A DNA stretch of 17,980 bases from Ophiocordyceps camponoti-saundersi (nom. inval.) (taxonomy: Eukaryota > Ascomycota > Sordariomycetes > Hypocreales > Ophiocordycipitaceae). The DNA is taken from assembly GCA_003339415.1 (NCBI GenBank), contig PDHQ01000516.1:1-17980 (forward strand), in the 5' to 3' direction. The notes beneath the pieces are model-generated. The model was not told the origin of the DNA. It worked only from the letters and a program-made list of their open reading frames with translations, and searched no databases. This document shows positions 11,368 to 17,980 of this stretch, one piece after another (the first letter of the stretch is position 1; each line of letters starts with the position of its first letter). A program made the translations under genes and the position numbers.

Positions 11368-11898
11368 CCTAAAATCACCTGCTCCGGATCGGAATAATAT
11401 TCCCGCGACTTCTAATCCCTGCATATTTTCCGGCTTCTTATTTTTTATATATATATATATAAAATAAGTGAAGCAGACTATTAGTCCCTCCCCCTCCGAA
11501 GGGGGAGGGGAGCAGACTCTGAGTCCCCTGTGTTGAAAAATGTGCAGGGATTAGAAGTCCCTACCCTAGGGGGAATATTATTCCCGGGTGTGGAATAATA
11601 TTCCAGGGATAAGGGATAAGGGCTACTGCATGCAGCAGCTCTCTGCTCTCTAGAGTTGCCGCTCTCTAGCGAGTCGCTAGAGCTGTTAATTATTGTTTTC
11701 TGCTAAAATGTTTATCTTAATTGCTTAAATTATGGGATTGATCTTATGTTTAACAAACGTATGGCCTCTGAAGTTCCTACTAGCGATAATTATAATTTCT
11801 CACTTATTAGCTACAGGACAGGGTTTCACTGCACAACAGAAATATTTTTAGGTTCAGGGCAGCCCCATACGGTTTTATTTATTAATTTTTTTTTCTAT

Positions 11899-11943
11899 AT
11901 ATGATATGATATGATATGATATGATATGATATGATATGATATG
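11899..11943. repeat. ATATG pentanucleotide tandem array
   Basis: About nine uninterrupted 5-nt units (ATATGATATGATATG...), a simple microsatellite. Confidence 0.9.
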
Positions 11944-12070
11944 GCTGCATAGGACTTACTTTTTATATATTTTAAATATATATAAATCTCCCGCTCTACT
12001 AAAGTCCTACCATACCATACCGACGGAACATTATGAATTTTTTATAATTTATATTAATTGTAAAAAATCC

Positions 12071-12145
12071 GTTTTACTTTATATATATATATTATATAAA
12101 GTAAAACTCCCTGCTGATTTTTTGTCGTAGACAAAAAATATGCGC
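12071..12145. repeat. Two adjacent hairpins, the second a TATTTTT family member
   Basis: GTTTTACTTTATATA pairs with TATATAAAGTAAAAC (12071-12107). GATTTTTTGTC, GTA, GACAAAAAATATGCGC follows (12113-12145). Confidence 0.75.
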
Positions 12146-12440
12146 CCACATAGAAAAAAAAATTCATGAATTCCTAGCGGCTGGCAGAGGATTTTTTGTC
12201 TATACATATGTATTTTGCTTACTTTTTTTTTTAAGTTACTTTTTTTTTATAGAGCTGAGAGCTGAGAGCTGAGAGCTTACATAAAAAAAGTTATAGAGAT
12301 AGCTGCGGCTATCCCTCCTATGTATAGACCAAAATTTTAGATATATAAAATAAATAAAAGATAGAAATAGCGCTCGCCGCACCATACCACCACACGACAC
12401 CACACCACAGTTCTAAAAAAACCGTAGATTTTTTTTACCC

Positions 12441-15074
12441 TTATAATTTTTCTCATTTATTTTTAAAAACAATCCAATCTTTTATTTTTTTAGTATTAGT
12501 ATAGCTAAAGGGTACGAGTCCCCTAAAGGAATATACAGGGCTCCGCCCAAAATTCCTATAGGGGACAAGTCCCCTAGAGGGGACTATTAGTCCCGGGACG
12601 AGTCCCTCCGTAATTAGTTTAAAATTTAATAATTTAGGGCTTTGTTTTAGCTGATAATAATCTTTTATTAACTTTAGTTTAAGCGCTTTACTAGATTTTA
12701 AAGGGTATTTAGAAAAGTAATAATCTAGTAAATTTAATATTTCTTGTTTCCTATAAATATAATATTGGAACGCATCTTTACTTTTTAGAATCTTAATTTT
12801 CCCTCCGTACAAATTTTGTAGCGGTTCTAATAAAAATTTATTATTTTGAGCAATACTAATAATTAATATACCTGATTCCTCTATATATATAGACCCGTCG
12901 CTATCTATAAGACCACTAAATCAACCGTTATAGCGAGTTAAGGGTTTAGGTTCTTTAAGTTCAATGTTATATTCAACACATATTTTATTCAACTGTATTA
13001 GTCGAACAGGGTTTCTAATAAATCCGTTCACATCATTAATAAATCTAAGTAATTTTTTTTTTGGTACTAATTTATACTTTAAACTATTGCCTCCTGCTAT
13101 ACTTTTAATAGAACCACCGTATTTATGTTTTATACCATACAATACATTTTTATCTTCTATATCCATTATAATTTGAAAACAAAAAAACCCTTTTTTAGTA
13201 CAATAAAAATAACCATCACCATCTATCAATCCGCCTAATCATTCCTTAAAGGAAACAGTCTCCGACGGCTGATTTTCCAGCGTAGCTGGAAAATATGCCG
13301 TTTCACTCACACTCTTACTTGCTACATTACGGCGTAGCTGTATTAAATAAGATATAAACGAACGTCTAGATCCACTACGGGCAATAGAATTCCCTGCTGA
13401 TTTTTTGTCGGCTTCGCCGATGCGCCCCACAGACAGAGCTGCAGTAAAAGAAAAGGTATTATTAATAGTAGAATAGTGTCTTACTGGGGGACGCTGCGGT
13501 GTCCCGACGAAGTCCCCCGTCGAAGTCGCTCTAGGGGACTCGTCCCCTCTAGGGGACTCTAGTGCTGTCCGCTGCGCTAGAAGCCGCCCTTTAGCTCGAC
13601 GAAGTCCCCCTGAGTTGTGGCTTTTGCTAAGGTTTGGCTCAGGTAAATGAAGCATCTCCTCCCTATTAATTCTCGAACCTATTGAAAGTATTTCTTCGTA
13701 CCCTTGTTCAGTTAAATGGCCTTTTTTTTTAATTAACTCAACGGCGTAGGTAAAATCTGAATAATCTTTTAATTTAGAACCATGGAGAGGATATTTATCT
13801 AGGAAAGGTTTAATTTTTTTAACAATATCCCTAAATCCTGTTACTCTATAACTTCCTGAACTACTACTCAGGGAATACTGTCCACATTGTAAATATTTAG
13901 CTATATGTTTCAATAATGGTGCGTAATATCGGTGTTGCTCAATAAGCATGTATAATCTTAAAGTAGCTCCTTGCTTATGTTGTTTATAGGATTTTGCTCT
14001 TCTAACTCTAAAATAACCAGCACCTTCTATAAACCCTGATAATCAACACGGGTGCTGAATTTTAGGGTCATTTTTATGAACTATTTTACTAACAACTTTG
14101 TAAGGTTTTTTTAAATCAGATAGATCTATAGACCTTGCCTGTTCATGTCACCCTTGCAGATGTTTATCATACACATTCCTCTCCATCATAGATTTAAGTC
14201 ATGCTATTTTTTCTATGTATATCTCTGTCAAATGTTCTTTATCCTTGGTTAATTCAAAAGCTTTTTTAAATAATACATAGTTAATTTTTTTCTTTGAAAT
14301 AAAAGGGTAAGCATTAAAGTGATAAAATATAATTTGCAAATCTTTAGTAGAATCTACTAAATACTCAGTACAACCTGATATTTCATTAGTAGTGATCCTA
14401 CCTACACTAAAATAGGTTCGCAATTTTTCTATTGGTGCTCTATCCCCTGGTAACCTAAAAAATAATTCTACTGAATCTGCTCGCCCAGGTATAATATTAA
14501 TAAAAAAACAATGACTTATGCTCTCAGTTAGCCCTGTAACATAATGCGGAGATAAAACATTATTTCTAAATGCGTCGAGATACTTTAGCCGTTCTATTCT
14601 GCTAGCGCTAGAATATTTTCTTTTAGTTATAGAATTGTTTTTCATATTATAAGAAAAAGATAATAAATTGATGTTAAATTGTTTAAGAGAATTACTGGCT
14701 ATATATAGGGACCCTAAATTTATGGATTTTTTTTTATTGAATTTTAAGGCGACTTCCGCTGCGTATTTTTTTTTATATAAAAAAAATAAGAAGTCGCAAT
14801 AATATTCCCTGCCGCCGTAGCCATAAAAAACTGCCGCGCTGAAAGAGAGCTGCTGTAGCTCTCGCTCTGTAGGTGAATTAAAAAAATTATAATTATTGTG
14901 AGGATTTTTTCCTAATCCTCACGCGTTGGTTACTTGCGAATTATTGTGAATTTTAAGGATTTTTACTATAGCAACGGTATAAAATAAAGTACAACACATA
15001 GTACCTAATAAATATAAAACGAACTCCTCGCTTATAGTTTGTTGCGATAAATTTTCATTTAAGGGCCACATTTG
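12441..15074 (-). CDS. Double LAGLIDADG protein: two complete enzymes in one frame, fused to cox1 exon
   Basis: From exon 15075-15301 the frame is open for 877 codons to TAA at 12441-12443, with TGA as Trp at 14919, 14199, 14148, 13239, 12921, 12453 and others. I followed every codon through 14643-15074 and across each join. Order: leader QMWPLNENLSQQTI with a hydrophobic stretch (FVLYLLGTMCCTLFYTVAIV), then S-Q-V-T-N-A-W; enzyme A with HYVTGLTESISHCF (about residue 175) and WLSGFIEGAGYF (about 343), each domain ending in an H-L-T-E segment; a linker over GC hairpins (13270-13630); enzyme B with EWLGGLIDGDGYF (about 611) and WFSGLIDSDGSI (about 717). Enzyme B keeps both acids; enzyme A has Ile and Ala at the catalytic position 8. 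The leader and B match the usual resident of this site (aI4-like), so A looks inserted between them. Processing into separate proteins is possible but unseen. Confidence 0.88.
13268..13299. repeat. TATTTT-family hairpin copy in an ORF
   Basis: GATTTTCCAGC, GTA, GCTGGAAAATATGCC. Lies in frame in the linker just upstream of enzyme B of the 12441-15074 ORF. Confidence 0.7.
13528..13554. repeat. 27-nt GC hairpin, copy 2 (identical to 10377-10403)
   Basis: Same 27 nt as in the ORF 9368-10949. Here it is translated as P-R-G-D-E-S-P-R-A within the enzyme A/B linker. Confidence 0.85.
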
Positions 15075-15301
15075 ACCGAAGAATCAGAAAAGATGCTGAA
15101 AAAGTATTGGATCTCCTCCTCCTGCTATTTCAAAGAACGAAGTATTGAAGTTTCTATCTGTTAAAATCATAGTAATACCTGCGGCTAAGACGGGTAAAGA
15201 TAATAATAATAACACTGCGGTTATTACTACTGCTCAACCAAATAAAGTTAAGTCTATTAATCTTACACCGGGTGTTCTCATGTTAGCTATTGTTGTTATG
15301 A
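15075..15301 (-). CDS. cox1: cox1 exon (F)[11 protein letters not shown]...LFWFFG
   Basis: Begins with TC completing the Phe of GAINF, then [60 protein letters not shown] and [15 protein letters not shown]. This is the most strongly conserved block of Cox1, including transmembrane helices and the W before FFG. It follows an intron-terminal G at 15302 and ends with T of GGT at 15075. The frame runs on into the double LAGLIDADG ORF. Confidence 0.97.
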
Positions 15302-16421
15302 CACTTTATCACTTAATTATGTGATATACTTAATATAAGCCGTTTAAGATCTTACGGAATAATATTCTGCAGCTCTCAGCTCTCTCCCTAGTAAAAACCT
15401 AAAACACTCGGCATTATACTTAATATTAACATAATATTACTATTATGGTTGGACTATATCTTAAGCGTATCGATTAATCGTTACGGTTTATAATGCAAAC
15501 AGTCTCTGAAGAACCTAGTTAGTTACAAATTAAATTGTATATAACACCAAGGGTTCCTGCTGATTAAGCTACAACTATATATAATTAGTAATTTAGGCTA
15601 AGGTATAACCTTAGCATAAATTGGTTTCATAAAGCTTTAGTAATTTATTTAGTAGAGCAGCTCTCTGCGGAGCCTTCCTATTTAGAAATAAATTGGTTTC
15701 ATATATCTTTAGATATATTTTGTATTAAAGATAGACATATCTTTAATGCTTTTTAATATTAATGTATATTGATATTAAAAAGTTGCAGGGCGGCTTCGCC
15801 CAAAATTAAGGTGCCGCTATGCGTCTCACGAAACTAGCGTAGCTACCGTTTTTAATATTAAGATATTTAAAAGCTTTATGAATGCAGCTATTTCCAGCAA
15901 TTTATTATAAATTTTATATCAACCTCATAACTACTACTAATTTTTATTATAAATAATTATATTATTTTACTATAGATCTCTTCTCTCTCTATTTTTTTAT
16001 GCGGCGCTAGCGCTACGAAGACGACTGTGCATGCATGCACTCAGGGCCAGGGGCTAATTTTCGGGGGACTAATAGTCCTCCGTAAAATATACCACAAAAC
16101 ATACCGAGTGCCAGCTTCGGCTAGACGAGCATAAAAAAAATAAGGCGAAGCCCCGCTAAATTTAATTTAGTAGCTAGAGGACTTAAAATAAAAAGTCCTC
16201 TACGAAGCGAAGTCCTCTGTAGATTTTTAAGGCGAAGCCCCGCTAGTTGCCTGCCTCGCTTTCCAGGCGAAGCCGCGCTAATTTTTTTTTTTGGTATTTA
16301 TATTATGGTCATATGCCCTTATCCCAGCTTCGCTGGGATTAGGCTTCGCCGTACTTCGTACTTCATAGGGTAGTATGCATCCCGGCGGCTAAGCCACCCC
16401 CCCCCCCAAAAAAAAAAAAAA
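15302..16421 (-). other. Non-coding 3' region of intron: core, inverted repeats and GGCGAAGCC repeats
   Basis: Core at about 15400-15620. Bases 15690-15870 have AT-rich inverted repeats (ATATCTTTAGATAT, TTTTTAATATTA...). Bases 16130-16345 are a cluster of short GC repeats. A C11-A13 homopolymer junction (16397-16420) abuts the stop codon of the GIY-YIG ORF. No gene was seen. Confidence 0.65.
16141..16280. repeat. Three GGCGAAGCC(C)CGCTA repeats
   Basis: TAAGGCGAAGCCCCGCTA at 16141-16158 and 16228-16245, and AGGCGAAGCCGCGCTA at 16265-16280, mixed with AAGTCCTCT repeats. GGCGAAGCCCC also occurs at 2281 beside a C tract. Confidence 0.75.

Positions 16422-17980
<1,559 letters not shown>

Larger units (their letters stand above)
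10961..12440 (-). other. Non-coding 3' region of intron: core and a dense hairpin array
   Basis: Contains the core (10981-11000 and 11700-11870). Bases 11090-11690 are almost entirely inverted repeats, listed separately. Bases 11899-11943 are an ATATG tandem array, and 12071-12147 hold two strong hairpins. A GAGAGCT triplicate is at 12252-12278. No gene was seen. Confidence 0.7.
10961..15074 (-). mobile_element. Group I intron in cox1 between WFFG and HPEV, 4.1 kb
   Basis: It starts after TTCGGT (15075) and ends in G at 10961. P7 strands on the minus strand are TTCAGAGGCCATAC (about 11759-11772) and TTAAAGATATGGTCC (10981-10995), pairing GGCCAT/ATGGTC(C). The P4-P6 part lies near 11775-11860. 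The ORF lies upstream of the core, and about 700 nt of hairpin arrays separate the P7 strands. Confidence 0.88.

Noticed and set aside
11090..11690. CRISPR-like array or replication origin
   Set aside because: The repeats are inverted, of unequal spacing and different families, and lie inside a group I intron between its P7 strands.
11936..12130. 64-codon plus-strand ORF
   Set aside because: Composed of a microsatellite end and two AT-rich hairpins; low-complexity product.
12964..13176. 70-codon plus-strand ORF
   Set aside because: Antisense to enzyme B of the double LAGLIDADG ORF, which has canonical motifs.
12441..15074. Three or four separate LAGLIDADG genes
   Set aside because: They appear separate only if TGA is a stop. 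All joins (14199, 13239, 12921, 12453) are TGA at positions where Trp is usual, and they share one frame.

Overview
The window is mitochondrial DNA, almost certainly from a filamentous fungus. All real coding is on the minus strand and belongs to one gene, cox1 (cytochrome c oxidase subunit I). The minus-strand frames run through many TGA codons at conserved tryptophan positions (for example before the LAGLIDADG motifs and in the exon reading GFIVWS), so TGA means Trp (genetic code 4). Cox1 residues such as STCYGG and FTIGGL look more like Ascomycota than other fungi, but I cannot place the organism further.

Read from high to low coordinates, seven consecutive cox1 exons (17798-17904, 15075-15301, 10950-10960, 7858-7993, 5613-5639, 3871-3949, 561-645) total only 672 nt in about 18 kb. 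They encode an uninterrupted central part of Cox1, from [12 protein letters not shown] through GAIN, WFFG, HPEV, FIVWS, HHMYTVGLD and FSWLS to YGGS...FTIGGL. They are separated by five complete group I introns and one partial 5' part; a 3' intron end lies at the upstream edge. Every junction obeys the group I rule (exon ends in T, intron ends in G), and most introns show paired P7 strands of the AGAGACT / ATAGTCC type.

Every intron carries a homing-endonuclease gene (HEG) read in frame from the upstream exon. Intron 15302-17797 has a GIY-YIG protein with NUMOD1-like repeats. Intron 10961-15074 has an 877-codon ORF with two complete LAGLIDADG enzymes end to end. Intron 7994-10949 has a LAGLIDADG protein whose two catalytic acids appear lost. 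Intron 5640-7857 has a 700-codon ORF in which one LAGLIDADG enzyme seems inserted inside another. Intron 3950-5612 has a compact LAGLIDADG_2-type enzyme. Intron 646-3870 has a degenerate LAGLIDADG_2-type ORF plus a broken GIY-YIG/NUMOD3 gene. The intron at the lower edge has another GIY-YIG ORF that runs off the window.

The non-coding parts of the introns, and several linkers inside ORFs, are packed with GC-rich or AT-rich hairpins that recur across the window, with six C-tracts of 10-13 nt and short tandem repeats. They look like small mobile hairpin elements comparable in style to yeast GC clusters. Their clearest record is the GIY-YIG pseudogene at 1525-2830, which is chopped at several places by such insertions. 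The main unusual features are HEGs inserted in frame into other HEGs (seen twice) and this hairpin-element population.
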